64,000 nucleotides of DNA from Amycolatopsis echigonensis. Its GTDB lineage: Bacteria > Actinomycetota > Actinomycetes > Mycobacteriales > Pseudonocardiaceae. The DNA is taken from assembly GCF_014174495.1 (NCBI RefSeq), contig NZ_JACJHR010000035.1:26907-90906 (forward strand). Direction: 5' to 3'. The notes under the pieces were generated by a model that was not told the origin of the DNA, ran no database searches, and saw only the letters and a list, made by a program, of their open reading frames with translations. Position numbers and translations under genes: made by a program. Below, one piece after another: positions 8,527 to 17,023 of this stretch (within the stretch, counting starts at the first letter, position 1; the number at the start of each line of letters is the position of its first letter).

Positions 8527-9291
8527 TCAGGCGGTCGCCAGCAACGCCGCGGCCACCGCGACCTCGACGCAACCGCCGAGGACGTCGCCGGTCACGCCGC
8601 CGATGCGCTGGACACATCGGGCCAGCAACACCGCTGCGGCCGCGTAACCGAGCCCCACCGCGAGAACTCCTCGCCACCACGGCAATCCCGGCGTCAACGC
8701 GGCGCATCCCGCCGCGAGTACGAACACCGCCGCGGCGACCAGGATCGGCACCGATCCGGCGACCGTCGCGCCCAGCCCCTCCGGGCGGGCCGAAGGGACT
8801 CCTCGGGCGCAGCACAGCGAGAGCACACACCGTCCACACAGGACGGACAAGACCGCTGCGGCGATCCCGTGGCCGTGCGAGATCGCGCCGGTCAGCGCGC
8901 CGGTCTGGACAAGCAGGACGAAGAGCAGCGTCGCGACACCGGTGGGCCCGGAGTCGCCGCGGCGCATGACGTCGAGGGCTTTCGCGCGGTCGTAGGAGGC
9001 ACCGAGCCCGTCGGCGGTGTCGGCGAGTCCGTCGAGGTGCAACCCGCGGCTGCCCAGTGCGACCGCCCCCAGCGCCAGCGCGGCGACGGCCAGAGCAGGA
9101 AGCCCGAGCGCGACCCCACCCGCAACGATAAGCCCGGCCACCGCGGCGAGGGGGAGCGCGGCGAGCGGGCCGAGGGCCATCGCCACCCCAGCGACCCGCC
9201 GATCGATCTTGCGCGGAGCAGGGATCGGGACGGTGGTCAAGGTGCCCACGGCGAGGCGGATCCCGTCGGTTACAGGCGTCACGGGTTGCAT
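8527..9291 (-). CDS. cobS: Adenosylcobinamide-GDP ribazoletransferase (cobalamin synthase)
   Basis: Integral membrane enzyme joining alpha-ribazole to adenosylcobinamide-GDP in the last steps of nucleotide-loop assembly. The 254-residue protein is mostly hydrophobic Ala/Val/Leu segments. It carries the CobS signature RGLHLDGLADTADGLG, whose aspartates bind magnesium, and an LTTVPIPAP N-terminal motif. ATG at 9291 is used here; an in-frame GTG at 9282 would shorten it by three residues. Unlike other cob neighbours it is not coupled to the upstream gene: a 349-bp repeat-filled gap separates it from cobT on the same strand. Confidence 0.93.
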   Translation of the reverse strand: MQPVTPVTDGIRLAVGTLTTVPIPAPRKIDRRVAGVAMALGPLAALPLAAVAGLIVAGGVALGLPALAVAALALGAVALGSRGLHLDGLADTADGLGASYDRAKALDVMRRGDSGPTGVATLLFVLLVQTGALTGAISHGHGIAAAVLSVLCGRCVLSLCCARGVPSARPEGLGATVAGSVPILVAAAVFVLAAGCAALTPGLPWWRGVLAVGLGYAAAAVLLARCVQRIGGVTGDVLGGCVEVAVAAALLATA

Positions 9292-9640
9292 CCTGATGGG
9301 ACATTGGGTGCGCACCACGCACCGAAGGGCACATTGGATGCAAGTGGGGGCGTGGATGCTGCGCTGGGCGCGCCGAGTGCCGTTGCTGTGGCGTCCCACG
9401 CACCCAAAGTGACATTGGGGCGATCCGCGGCGGAACGAATACCGCGCCGATCCCGTGACTGAACCCCGGCCAGACCCTCGGCCCGCACCGCGAGCTGGTC
9501 CACCGACCCGATCCAGCCCGGAACCGCAGCCCGCGCCCCGAGCTGGTCCACCGACCCAATCTCGCCCAGAACCGCAGCCCGACGCTTGAACCAAGGCCCG
9601 CACGAATCCCAGCGCAAAGCCCGCCCCGCACCCAAACCGG
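9292..9640. repeat. Repeat-filled intergenic region between cobT and cobS
   Basis: No credible gene. Two kinds of repeat are visible. At 9481-9576 a 48-bp unit occurs twice head to tail, differing at 6 of 48 positions. At 9288-9420 a shorter degenerate motif reading roughly CCACGCACCNAAG...ACATTGG occurs at 9314-9337 and again at 9394-9420 (about 20 of 26 positions shared), with a partial third copy at 9288-9312 preserving GGGACATTGGGTGCG. The spacing of the first two is 80 bp. The rest is C-rich sequence without codon structure. The repeats split what would otherwise be a compact cobU-cobT-cobS operon. Confidence 0.75.
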
Positions 9641-10654
9641 TCACCCGAGGTCCGCCAGCAAACCCATCTCCGCGATCACCGCGCGCGCCGCCCGCAGGGT
9701 CGGCACCGCTTGCACCGCTCCGCTGCCCTCGCCGAGCCGGAGGCCCAGGTCCAAGATCGGCGTCAACCCCAGCGCCTTCAACGCAAACGCTTGCGCGGGC
9801 TCCGTCGACCGATGCCCCGCCAGCCACCACTGCTCCGCACCCGGCGCGATGTCCCGGGCCACCAAGGCTGCCGTCGCCGAGAAGATTCCGTCCAGCACCA
9901 CCGGGATCCCGCGGCTGGCCGCTTCCACCAGGAACCCGGCTGTCGCGGCGAGGCAGGCGCTGCCGAGGGCCGTCAGGCGGTCGAACGGGTCGGTCACGGG
10001 ACGGCGCGACAGGGCGGCGGCGACCACCGCGGTCTTGCGTTCCAAAGCCTCCCCGGACACGCCGGTACCGGTGCCCACCACCTCGTTCGCGGGAAGGCCC
10101 AGAGCCGAAGCCACGACCGCAGCGCACACCGTCGTGTTGCCGATGCCCATGTCGCCCGGGATGAGAATGTCCGCTGTGGACTCCGAGGCAGCGATGGCGC
10201 GTCCCGCCTCAAACGCCGCAAGAGCCTCGCCGGGGGCCAAAGCGTCCTCGACGTCGATGGCGCCCGAACCGCGGCGGATCTTGTGGGCGGTGACTTCCTC
10301 GGGAACGTCCGCGGCATCCCAGTCGACCGCGATGTCGGCCACCCGCACCTGTGCCCCGACCTGCGCCGCGAGCACCGTCACCCCGCTGCGTCCGGCCAGG
10401 AACACGCGCACCATCGCCGCCGTGACCTCGCGCGGGTACGCCGACTGCGCCGACACCCCGTGGTCGCCGGCGAAGACGACCACGCGGACGTCGTCCAGCG
10501 GGCGCGGCGGGACCACCCCGTGCGCGGCGCTCAGCCAGGCGGCGAGTTCTTCCAGCCTGCCGAGCGAGCCGACCGGTTTGACCAGGCCGTCGAGGCGCTC
10601 CAAGGCGGCGGCGCGGGCGGCGGCGTCCGGGACGGGAATGGCGAAACTCGGCAC
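9641..10654 (-). CDS. cobT: Nicotinate-nucleotide--dimethylbenzimidazole phosphoribosyltransferase
   Basis: Makes alpha-ribazole phosphate from nicotinate mononucleotide and dimethylbenzimidazole, activating the lower ligand of cobalamin. The 337-residue protein has KPVGSLGRLEELA near the N terminus, VVVFAGDHGVSAQ around residue 75, GDMGIGNTT in the middle, and LGEGSGA near the C terminus holding the catalytic Glu of the family. GTG at 10654 has GAGGAG upstream and gives the usual length. The cobU stop lies 10 bp upstream, so the two are cotranscribed. Secure. Confidence 0.95.
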   Translation of the reverse strand: MPSFAIPVPDAAARAAALERLDGLVKPVGSLGRLEELAAWLSAAHGVVPPRPLDDVRVVVFAGDHGVSAQSAYPREVTAAMVRVFLAGRSGVTVLAAQVGAQVRVADIAVDWDAADVPEEVTAHKIRRGSGAIDVEDALAPGEALAAFEAGRAIAASESTADILIPGDMGIGNTTVCAAVVASALGLPANEVVGTGTGVSGEALERKTAVVAAALSRRPVTDPFDRLTALGSACLAATAGFLVEAASRGIPVVLDGIFSATAALVARDIAPGAEQWWLAGHRSTEPAQAFALKALGLTPILDLGLRLGEGSGAVQAVPTLRAARAVIAEMGLLADLG

Positions 10655-10664
10655 GGCTGGCTCC

Positions 10665-11270
10665 TCACGGAAGGTCGAGTGCCCGCCCGGCGACGATGAG
10701 CGAAACCCGGTCGCTGTCGGCGGACACCCGGTTGTTGAGTGCGCCCAGCACATCACGGAACAGCCGTCCGGACACCGTTGCGGGCACCACACCGCTCCCG
10801 ACCTCGTTGCTGACCGCGACGATCGGCACCCGCGCCTGGCTCCACGCGGCGAGGAAATCCTCGAGCCGGTCGTCCAGTCTGCGCTCCCAGCCCGATTTGC
10901 CCGACCACGCGCCGACCTCGTCGAGCACCCGCGACAGCCAGGTGCCGAGGCAGTCGATCAGCAACGGGCTCGTCGCGTTGCGCAGCACGGTCGCCAGGTC
11001 GGTGGTCTCGACCGTCGTCCAGTGGCGCGGGCGGCGGGCCCGGTGCGCCTCGACGCGCGCGGCCCATTCCGGGTCCTCGGCCGACGGGGGCAGCCCGGGA
11101 GCGACGTACACGAGGTGGGGGTGGTGCGCGACGAGCCGCTCCGCGTGCCTCGACTTGCCCGAGCGGACCCCGCCGAGAACGAGCACCTTGCCGTCGTCGC
11201 GTCCGTACCGGCGGAGGGCCCGCGCCAGGGTTTCGAGAGACCCGGCGAGCCGGTGCGTCAGCTTGGTCAT
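10665..11270 (-). CDS. cobU: Adenosylcobinamide kinase / adenosylcobinamide-phosphate guanylyltransferase
   Basis: Bifunctional cytosolic enzyme that phosphorylates adenosylcobinamide and then transfers GMP from GTP. Of 201 residues, about 27 precede the first beta strand, slightly more than usual. The P-loop is GGVRSGKS at 33-40, followed by RHAERLV; DCLGTWLSR and VSNEVGSGVVP, both typical of CobU, follow. ATG at 11270 is preceded by GAGAGA at suitable distance; an ATG at 11279 lacks a site. It is divergent from cobD with only 36 bp between the starts, so the two promoters must be short or overlap. Confidence 0.94.
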   Translation of the reverse strand: MTKLTHRLAGSLETLARALRRYGRDDGKVLVLGGVRSGKSRHAERLVAHHPHLVYVAPGLPPSAEDPEWAARVEAHRARRPRHWTTVETTDLATVLRNATSPLLIDCLGTWLSRVLDEVGAWSGKSGWERRLDDRLEDFLAAWSQARVPIVAVSNEVGSGVVPATVSGRLFRDVLGALNNRVSADSDRVSLIVAGRALDLP

Positions 11271-11306
11271 ACCCGGCATTCTCTCCCGCGCGCTACGGTT
11301 CGCCAC

Positions 11307-12245
11307 GTGCCACTCCGACAAGCCGTCACCGCGGCCGGGATGATCGCCGGATACGCCGCCGACGCCTGGTTCGGCGACCCGCGCCGGGGGCATCCGGTCG
11401 CGGCGTTCGGCACCGCCGCTGGCCAGCTGGAACGCTGGTGGTGGGCCGATTCCAAGCCGCGCGGGGCGGCCTACGCGGCGGTCTGCGCGGGGTCGGCGGC
11501 CGGGCTCGGACTGCTCGCGGAAAGAGTCGCCCGGAACCGGCCGGGCGCCCGATTTGTCCTGACCGCCGCGGCGACGTGGGCCGTCCTGGGCGGCCGCGGA
11601 CTCGCCGCCGAGGGCCGCGAAATGGCGCGATTACTCGAATCGGGTGAATTGCCCGCCGCCCGGCAGCGGCTCAGCCACCTCTGCGCGCGCGACGCCACCG
11701 GCCTCGACGCGGCCGAGCTGACCCGCGCGGCCACCGAATCGATCGCCGAGAACACGTCCGACGCGGTCGTGGCGCCGCTGCTGTGGGGCGCGGTCGCGGG
11801 CGTGCCAGGCCTGCTCGGGTACCGCGCGGTGAACACGCTCGACGCGATGGTCGGCTACCGCTCGCCGCGGCACCGGAACTTCGGCTGGTTCGCCGCGCGC
11901 ACCGATGACTGGGCCAACCTGGTGCCGGCACGCGTCGGCGCGGTGCTGACTGCGGTAGCCGCACCTTTGGCGGGCGGACACGCGCGGTCGGCTTGGCGGG
12001 CTTGGCGACGTGACGGCAGCGCGCATCCGAGCCCGAACGCGGGACAGGTCGAGGCTGCTTTCGCCGGTGCGCTGGACATCCGGCTCGGCGGCACGAACAC
12101 GTATCACGGCGAGGTCGAGCGCCGGAGCACGCTGGGGAACGGACGGCCGCCGGTCGCGAGCGATGTGCGCCGGGCGGTGCGGTTGTCGCGGTTGGTCGGG
12201 GCGGCGGCGCTGGCGGTCGCGGCGGGAATCGCGGTGGTTCGGTGA
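11307..12245 (+). CDS. cobD: Adenosylcobinamide-phosphate synthase (CbiB type), membrane protein
   Basis: Attaches the aminopropanol (phosphate) linker to the corrin f-side chain. The 312-residue membrane protein has the CbiB signatures DAWFGDPRRGHPVAAFG near residues 14-30, ESIAENTSDAVVAPLLWG in the middle and YRAVNTLDAMVGYR after it. It is called CobD in actinobacteria and Pseudomonas, CbiB in enterics. The GTG start at 11307 gives the conserved N terminus. Its GTGA stop region overlaps the start of a small open frame that leads exactly into cobQ. Confidence 0.94.
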   Translation: MPLRQAVTAAGMIAGYAADAWFGDPRRGHPVAAFGTAAGQLERWWWADSKPRGAAYAAVCAGSAAGLGLLAERVARNRPGARFVLTAAATWAVLGGRGLAAEGREMARLLESGELPAARQRLSHLCARDATGLDAAELTRAATESIAENTSDAVVAPLLWGAVAGVPGLLGYRAVNTLDAMVGYRSPRHRNFGWFAARTDDWANLVPARVGAVLTAVAAPLAGGHARSAWRAWRRDGSAHPSPNAGQVEAAFAGALDIRLGGTNTYHGEVERRSTLGNGRPPVASDVRRAVRLSRLVGAAALAVAAGIAVVR

Positions 12246-12391
12246 GCGGCTCGCGGGCTGCGGCGATGGGAGGTGGTGGTCGCGTGGTGCGCAAGCCGTC
12301 GGGTGATCGCCGTCGGTCCGGCCTGAATGATCTGCGCGAGACGGGGCGGCTGGCCGGGGCGGCCGCGGTAGCGGTTACGGTGGCGCGATGA
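12242..12391 (+). CDS. Possible 49-residue ORF bridging cobD and cobQ
   Basis: An uninterrupted frame starts at GTG overlapping the cobD stop (GTGA) and ends at TGA overlapping the cobQ ATG (ATGA), which is the usual geometry of coupled operon genes. The product would be Arg/Gly/Ala-rich with an Ala/Val C terminus and no recognisable domain. Against it, about 13 of its 49 third positions are A or T, more than in neighbouring genes, and there is no clear ribosome site. It may be only a ribosome-transit leader or chance. I do not recognise it. Confidence 0.25.
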   Translation: MSGSRAAAMGGGGRVVRKPSGDRRRSGLNDLRETGRLAGAAAVAVTVAR

Positions 12392-13866
12392 GCGGGCTGC
12401 TGATCGCCGGAACCACGTCGGACGCGGGGAAAAGCCTGGTCACCGCCGGAATCTGCCGCTGGTTCGCGCGACGCGGCGTGCGGGTCGCCCCGTTCAAGGC
12501 GCAGAACATGTCGAACAACTCGATGGTCTGCGCGGACGGCGCGGAGATCGGCCGCGCGCAGTGGCTGCAGGCGCGGGCCGCGCGGGTGGAGCCGGAAGCG
12601 GCGATGAACCCCGTGCTGCTCAAGCCGGGCAGCGACCGGCGCAGTCACGTCATCGCGCTCGGAAAGCCGTACGGCACCCTCGAAGCCGGGGAGTACGCCA
12701 CCGGGCGGGCTGGGCTCGCCGAGATCGCCTTCGACACGTTTGCCGAGCTGCGGCAACGGTTCGACCTCGTCGTTTGCGAGGGCGCGGGCAGTCCGGCGGA
12801 GATCAACCTGCGCTCCGGCGACTACGTCAACATGGGCTTGGCGCGGCGCTTTTCCCTGCCGGTGCTGGTCGTCGGCGACATCGACCGCGGCGGCGTGCTG
12901 GCGGCGATGTTCGGCACGCTCGCGCTGCTGTCGGCCGAGGACCAGGCGCTGGTGGCGGGGTGGCTGGTGAACAAATTCCGCGGCGACGTCGGGTTGCTGC
13001 AGCCTGGCCTGAACAGCCTGGAGAAGGTCACCGGACGGCCGGTGCTCGGCGTGCTGCCGTGGCTGGACCGGGTGTGGATCGACTCCGAAGACGCCCTCGC
13101 CGCGGCCGGATGGCGGCACGAAGCCGCGCAGCGCGGATTGCGGGTCGCGGTAGTCCGGTTTCCCCGGGCTTCCAACGCCACCGACGTGGACGCGCTCGCG
13201 GCGGAGCCCGGCGTGACGGTGAGCCTGACTGCCGACCCGGATACCGTCGCCGCGGCGGATCTGGTGGTGCTGCCGGGCTCACGAGCCACTGTGGACGATC
13301 TGAAGTGGTTGCGTGACAGGGGTTTGGCGGACGCGGTGACGGCACGGGCCGCGGCGGGACGTCCGGTGCTGGGGATTTGCGGTGGGTACCAGATGCTCGC
13401 GGAGTCCATTGAGGACGATGTCGAGTCCGGAGCGGGGCTGGTGGCGGGGCTCGGACTGCTGCCGACGCGCGTGACGTTCGCGAGGGAGAAGGTGCTCGGC
13501 CGCCCGACCGGCGAATGGCGCGGGCATCGGGTCGACGCGTACGAGATCCACCACGGCAGCGCCGGCCCGGCGGACGCGGAGTCGTTTTTGGACGGTTGCC
13601 GCGTCGGTTCGGTCTGGGGCACGACGTGGCACGGGGCGCTGGAGAACGACGGGTTCCGTCGCGCTTGGCTTGCCGAAGCGGCGGCGCAGGCGGGCGTCGA
13701 ATGGCAGGCCGCCGAGGACGCGCCGGGGTTCGCGGACCTGCGGGAGGACATGCTGGAGCGGCTGGCCGACGCGATCCAGTCCGAAGTGGACACCGGAATG
13801 CTGATGGCGCTGGCGGAGGCGGGGGCTCCGGGCGGCCTGCCGTTCGTGCCGCCGGGAGCGCCCTGA
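12388..13866 (+). CDS. cobQ: Cobyric acid synthase (glutamine-hydrolysing)
   Basis: Amidates the b, d, e and g carboxylates of adenosylcobyrinic acid a,c-diamide using glutamine and ATP. The 492-residue protein has an N-terminal dethiobiotin-synthase-like ATPase, GTTSDAGKS at 8-16 with KAQNMSNNSMV after it. A C-terminal amidotransferase domain carries the nucleophile in LGICGGYQML (Cys about 331), and the EIHHGS His-containing motif follows near residue 388. The ATG lies in an ATGA overlap with the small upstream frame. It ends four bases from the stop of a convergent membrane-protein gene. Confidence 0.96.
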   Translation: MSGLLIAGTTSDAGKSLVTAGICRWFARRGVRVAPFKAQNMSNNSMVCADGAEIGRAQWLQARAARVEPEAAMNPVLLKPGSDRRSHVIALGKPYGTLEAGEYATGRAGLAEIAFDTFAELRQRFDLVVCEGAGSPAEINLRSGDYVNMGLARRFSLPVLVVGDIDRGGVLAAMFGTLALLSAEDQALVAGWLVNKFRGDVGLLQPGLNSLEKVTGRPVLGVLPWLDRVWIDSEDALAAAGWRHEAAQRGLRVAVVRFPRASNATDVDALAAEPGVTVSLTADPDTVAAADLVVLPGSRATVDDLKWLRDRGLADAVTARAAAGRPVLGICGGYQMLAESIEDDVESGAGLVAGLGLLPTRVTFAREKVLGRPTGEWRGHRVDAYEIHHGSAGPADAESFLDGCRVGSVWGTTWHGALENDGFRRAWLAEAAAQAGVEWQAAEDAPGFADLREDMLERLADAIQSEVDTGMLMALAEAGAPGGLPFVPPGAP

Positions 13867-13870
13867 CCGG

Positions 13871-14440
13871 TCAGTGCACGACCCGGCCGGTGGTGGGGAA
13901 GTCGGTTTCCAAAGTGCACACCGCGTGCTGCTCCGGCGGGTGCGAGTCCGATTCGGCCGGTTGCCGCGCGCCAAGACGAACGTACTCCGGCGGTGTGCTG
14001 CTGGCGAAGTACTGCTCGGCTTCGGTCGCGCAGGCGTCATGGAGCGAACCGCCGGACAGCGGGAGCACGTGGAACACCTCGATGTCGTGCGCGTCCTCGC
14101 AGGAGACCGGGCTGGCCTCGCTGCCCGAGCGGAAGCAGTCGCCGGGACGGGCTTGGAAGAGCGGGTCCGAACCGGCTGAAGGACCGGCCACCACGAGCCC
14201 GATCAGGAGCACCGCCAGCCACGCGCCGCTGATCGACAGCCCGGCGATCGCGAGCCCGCGGCCCGGGTTGCCGAACACGCGGATCTGGCGGAGCGCGATG
14301 ATTCCGAACGCGATGCTCAGCGGCAGGCTGAACGCCGGGACGGCGAGGACCAGCGAGGCGATCGCGAAGCCGTTGGTGCCGCGCGGTTCCGCCGGCGGCG
14401 CGTCTTCATAGCTTGGACCGGACGGTTTCGGCGGCAGCAT
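13871..14440 (-). CDS. DUF4190-type membrane protein with extracytoplasmic Cys-containing domain
   Basis: A 189-residue protein: a Pro-rich cytoplasmic start (1-22), two transmembrane segments at about 25-51 and 64-86 separated by RQIRVFGNPGRGLAIAG (the DUF4190 pattern), and a C-terminal domain of about 100 residues outside the membrane. That domain has four cysteines (GDCFR, VSCEDAHDIEVF, HDACA, AVCTLE), likely in disulfides, and resembles actinobacterial septum-formation-type domains. Function is unknown. The ATG has GAGGGG upstream. It lies 73 bp downstream of the two-component regulator gene on the same strand and may be read through from it. Confidence 0.7.
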   Translation of the reverse strand: MLPPKPSGPSYEDAPPAEPRGTNGFAIASLVLAVPAFSLPLSIAFGIIALRQIRVFGNPGRGLAIAGLSISGAWLAVLLIGLVVAGPSAGSDPLFQARPGDCFRSGSEASPVSCEDAHDIEVFHVLPLSGGSLHDACATEAEQYFASSTPPEYVRLGARQPAESDSHPPEQHAVCTLETDFPTTGRVVH

Positions 14441-14513
14441 GGGGTCCCCTCGGAAATGGCCCCCCGACCCGGCGTCGAGCATAGAACGTGGCAACCCCTT
14501 GCGGGGTAACGAT

Positions 14514-15155
14514 TCAGGCGAGCCCGGCGTCGTGCACCAGAATCGCGACCTGGGTGCGGTTCGCGGCCTCGGTCTTGGCCATGATCCGTCCCAAGTGGAC
14601 CTTCACGGTCGCCTCGCTGAGCCCGAGCGCGCGGGCGATCTCCGCGTTGCTCGAACCCTGTCCGACGGCCACCGCGACCTCGCGTTCGCGGGGCGTCAGC
14701 GGTTCGAGCCGCGCGCGGGCGGGCGTCGGGGTGGCGGCGGTGGCGAAGTGCGTCAGCAGCCGCCGCGTGATCGACGGCGACAGCATCGCCTCGCCGCTGC
14801 CCACCACGTGCATCGCTTTGACCAGTTCGCGCGGCGGCGTGTCCTTGAGCAGGAAACCCGTGGCACCGTGGCGAAGCGCTTCGTGCACGTACTCGTCGAG
14901 GTCGAACGTCGTCAGCACGACCACCGCGGGCGCGTCCGGTCCGGCCGTCACCAGGCGGGTCACTTCCAGGCCGTCGACCTCGGGCATCTGCACGTCGGTG
15001 AGCACGATGTCCGGCCGGTGCTCGCGGACGAGCGAGAGCACTCCGCGACCGTCGCCGGCCTCCGCGACCACCTCGATCCCCGGATCGGATTCGAGGATCA
15101 TCCGGATGCCGCTGCGCACGAGCACCTCGTCGTCGATCAGCAGGATTTTCAGCAC
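14514..15155 (-). CDS. NarL/FixJ-type response regulator
   Basis: A 213-residue transcription regulator. The receiver domain has acidic pair DD at 8-9, phospho-acceptor Asp54 in IVLTDVQMP, Thr in VVVLTTFD and Lys in LLKDTPPREL. A LuxR-type helix-turn-helix domain occupies roughly 150-208 (LTPREREV, NAEIARALGLSEATVKVHLGRI). The GTG start overlaps the end of the kinase gene by seven bases. It is the cognate partner of that kinase; target genes are not evident, though the DUF4190 membrane gene just downstream is a candidate. Confidence 0.93.
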   Translation of the reverse strand: MLKILLIDDEVLVRSGIRMILESDPGIEVVAEAGDGRGVLSLVREHRPDIVLTDVQMPEVDGLEVTRLVTAGPDAPAVVVLTTFDLDEYVHEALRHGATGFLLKDTPPRELVKAMHVVGSGEAMLSPSITRRLLTHFATAATPTPARARLEPLTPREREVAVAVGQGSSNAEIARALGLSEATVKVHLGRIMAKTEAANRTQVAILVHDAGLA

Positions 15156-16243
15156 GATTCCTCCGCTCGCAGCGGGAACGCGGCCCGCACCCGGTAGCTG
15201 CCCGCGCCGTCCGGACCGGCGCGGAGCGTCCCGCCGGTCAGCGTGACGCGTTCGCGCATGCCGATCACGCCGTAGCCCGCGCCGGGCAGCCCGGCCGAAT
15301 CGGCGAGCGGGTTGGCCACTTCGACCACCAGGTCCTCGTCGGAAGCGGACAGCCGCACGTCGATTGTCGTTCCCGGCGCGTGTTTCGCGGCGTTGGTGAG
15401 CGCTTCCTGCACGACCCGGTACGCCGCGCGTCCGACCGGGTCGGGCACGTCCGGCATCGGATCCGGCAGGGTGGCGCGCACCTGCGCACCGGCCGCGGCG
15501 AGGTCGTCGGCGAGCTGGCGGACCCCGTGCAGGCTCGGATCCGGCAGCGAGCGCGGCTCGGGACCGTCGTCGCGGAGCACCCGCAGGATGTCGCGCAATT
15601 CGTTGAGCGCGGCGGAACTCGATTCGCGGATCACCTCGGCGAGCTGCGCGGTCTCGTCGTCCTTGGCCCGCACGGTAAGCGCGCCCGCCTGCAGCGCGAC
15701 GATGCTGACCCGGTGTGCGACGACGTCGTGCATCTCGCGCGCGATCCGCCGCCGCTCGGCCGTCACGGCTCGCTCGCCGAGCAGGTCACGCTCGCGTTCG
15801 GCCTGCTCGGCGCGGTCACGCAAGGCGTCGAGCAACGCCGCGCGCTGGTGCATCCACAGTCCGGCCAGCGCCGGGACCACGACCATCATCCCGAGGGCGA
15901 GCCCGAACGTCTTCCAGTCCGAAAGGCTCGACGGCCGGGAAAACGACACCATCAGCCCGATTTCCGCCAGCACGGCGACCGCGGTCGGCCAGCGGAGCCC
16001 GCGCAGCGACGCGACCGTGTAGAGGGTGACGGAGGTGGCCCACAGCGGCGGAGTCGCCAGCGCGACGCCGACCGAAACCAGCATCGCGGGCAACGGGAAC
16101 CGGCGGCGCAGCAGCACGGCCGCGACCATCACCGCGACCGCGATCGGCCAGAACCACGGACGGCCCGCGTCCGGCGGCTCCCCGGCCACCGTCAGGCCGA
16201 GCACGGCCAGCGCCACGGCCAAGTCGATCAGGTGGTTGCGCAC
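15149..16243 (-). CDS. Sensor histidine kinase (HisKA_3 / NarL-partner type)
   Basis: A 364-residue membrane kinase. Several hydrophobic segments lie in the first about 132 residues, with short loops and no large sensor domain. A coiled region (about 135-165) leads to the HisKA_3 box REMHDVVAHRVSIV, phospho-acceptor His172. The C-terminal ATPase domain shows VQEALTNAAKHAP and a G box GYGVIGMRERV. GTG at 16243 starts just before the first membrane helix (NHLIDLAVALAV); its ribosome site is weak, and upstream in-frame codons have no membrane or domain content. The kinase stop overlaps the regulator start. Confidence 0.9.
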   Translation of the reverse strand: MRNHLIDLAVALAVLGLTVAGEPPDAGRPWFWPIAVAVMVAAVLLRRRFPLPAMLVSVGVALATPPLWATSVTLYTVASLRGLRWPTAVAVLAEIGLMVSFSRPSSLSDWKTFGLALGMMVVVPALAGLWMHQRAALLDALRDRAEQAERERDLLGERAVTAERRRIAREMHDVVAHRVSIVALQAGALTVRAKDDETAQLAEVIRESSSAALNELRDILRVLRDDGPEPRSLPDPSLHGVRQLADDLAAAGAQVRATLPDPMPDVPDPVGRAAYRVVQEALTNAAKHAPGTTIDVRLSASDEDLVVEVANPLADSAGLPGAGYGVIGMRERVTLTGGTLRAGPDGAGSYRVRAAFPLRAEESC

Positions 16244-16558
16244 CCAGCCACCGTAAGCCCTGCACGAAATTCCCCCACTTGGCGTCCGCGAGGGAAGCAG
16301 CCCGCGGCTCGGCGGCCGCGATCGAGGCGAGCAGACCGTCCACACGGGACTCGGAACCGGCGTCTCGGGCAAGCAGGACGCGAGGTGGCCGCCGGTGATG
16401 CCCGGCCGCGTTCAGAACCGGTCGGCGTCCATGTCCTTCCGCGGACCGCCGTCGACCAGGAGAAACGTGCCCGGCGCAGCGGACTCCAGTTGCCGGAGGG
16501 CTCTGCCGGGGTATTCTGCCGAGCGTCGCGACCAGACCCAGCCCGGGGAGTGCGGATC
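16244..16558. other. Intergenic region upstream of the kinase and the 154-residue unknown gene
   Basis: About 315 bp between divergent genes. I see no supported gene, tRNA or clear operator. It must hold the promoters for both directions. The only site I can point to is GGGGAG at 16545-16550, the ribosome site of the plus-strand gene. Confidence 0.5.
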
Positions 16559-17023
16559 ATGTCCTACGCCGTCGATTTCACCACCGTGTCGACTGTCGGC
16601 CTGGAGTCCTCCCCGGTCGCGGACGCGCTCGCCGGGCTGCGGGCGAACGAGGCGCGCTACTTCAAGAACAAGTACGACCACGTCTTCACCGTCGAGCCCG
16701 CCTCCGAGGTACCGGAGATCGTCGACTGGGTGCACCGCATCCTCAAGGAAGAACGCGATCTCGTCATCTCCTCGCGGCCGCTGGAGGCGACCGAATTCGA
16801 GGTCGACGGCATCCGGATGGCTTACGTCTTCTACGAGAGCGGCCTGTCGATCAACGTCATGTACACGCTCGAGGAGGGCGGCAAGCGAGCGGTCGGGTTC
16901 AAGCTGTCCGACGGGATGGACGTCCCGGAGGAACTCGCTGACAAGTTCAAGTTCGCGCGCCAGAAGTCGAAGCTCGCCGGGACGATCCGCGGGTCCTACT
17001 TCGTGATCAAGAACGAGTACTGA
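16559..17023 (+). CDS. Conserved hypothetical protein
   Basis: A 154-residue soluble protein of normal codon composition, ATG at 16559 with GGGGAG eight bases upstream. Notable stretches are the N-terminal TVGLESSPVADALAGLR, EARYFKNKYDHVFTVEP, an acidic helix VDWVHRILKEERDLVISSRP, VFYESGLSINVMY, and a basic C terminus KFARQKSKLAGTIRGSYFV. It has no signal peptide or membrane segment. The pattern looks like a conserved actinobacterial protein rather than a chance frame, but I do not know its function. It converges on the Nudix-like gene, overlapping its end by about 17 bp. Confidence 0.75.
   Translation: MSYAVDFTTVSTVGLESSPVADALAGLRANEARYFKNKYDHVFTVEPASEVPEIVDWVHRILKEERDLVISSRPLEATEFEVDGIRMAYVFYESGLSINVMYTLEEGGKRAVGFKLSDGMDVPEELADKFKFARQKSKLAGTIRGSYFVIKNEY

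Noticed and set aside
1..13866. Cobalamin riboswitch upstream of cob genes
   Set aside because: I looked for a B12-box-like sequence in the intergenic gaps and saw none; most gaps are too short. A covariance search would be decisive.
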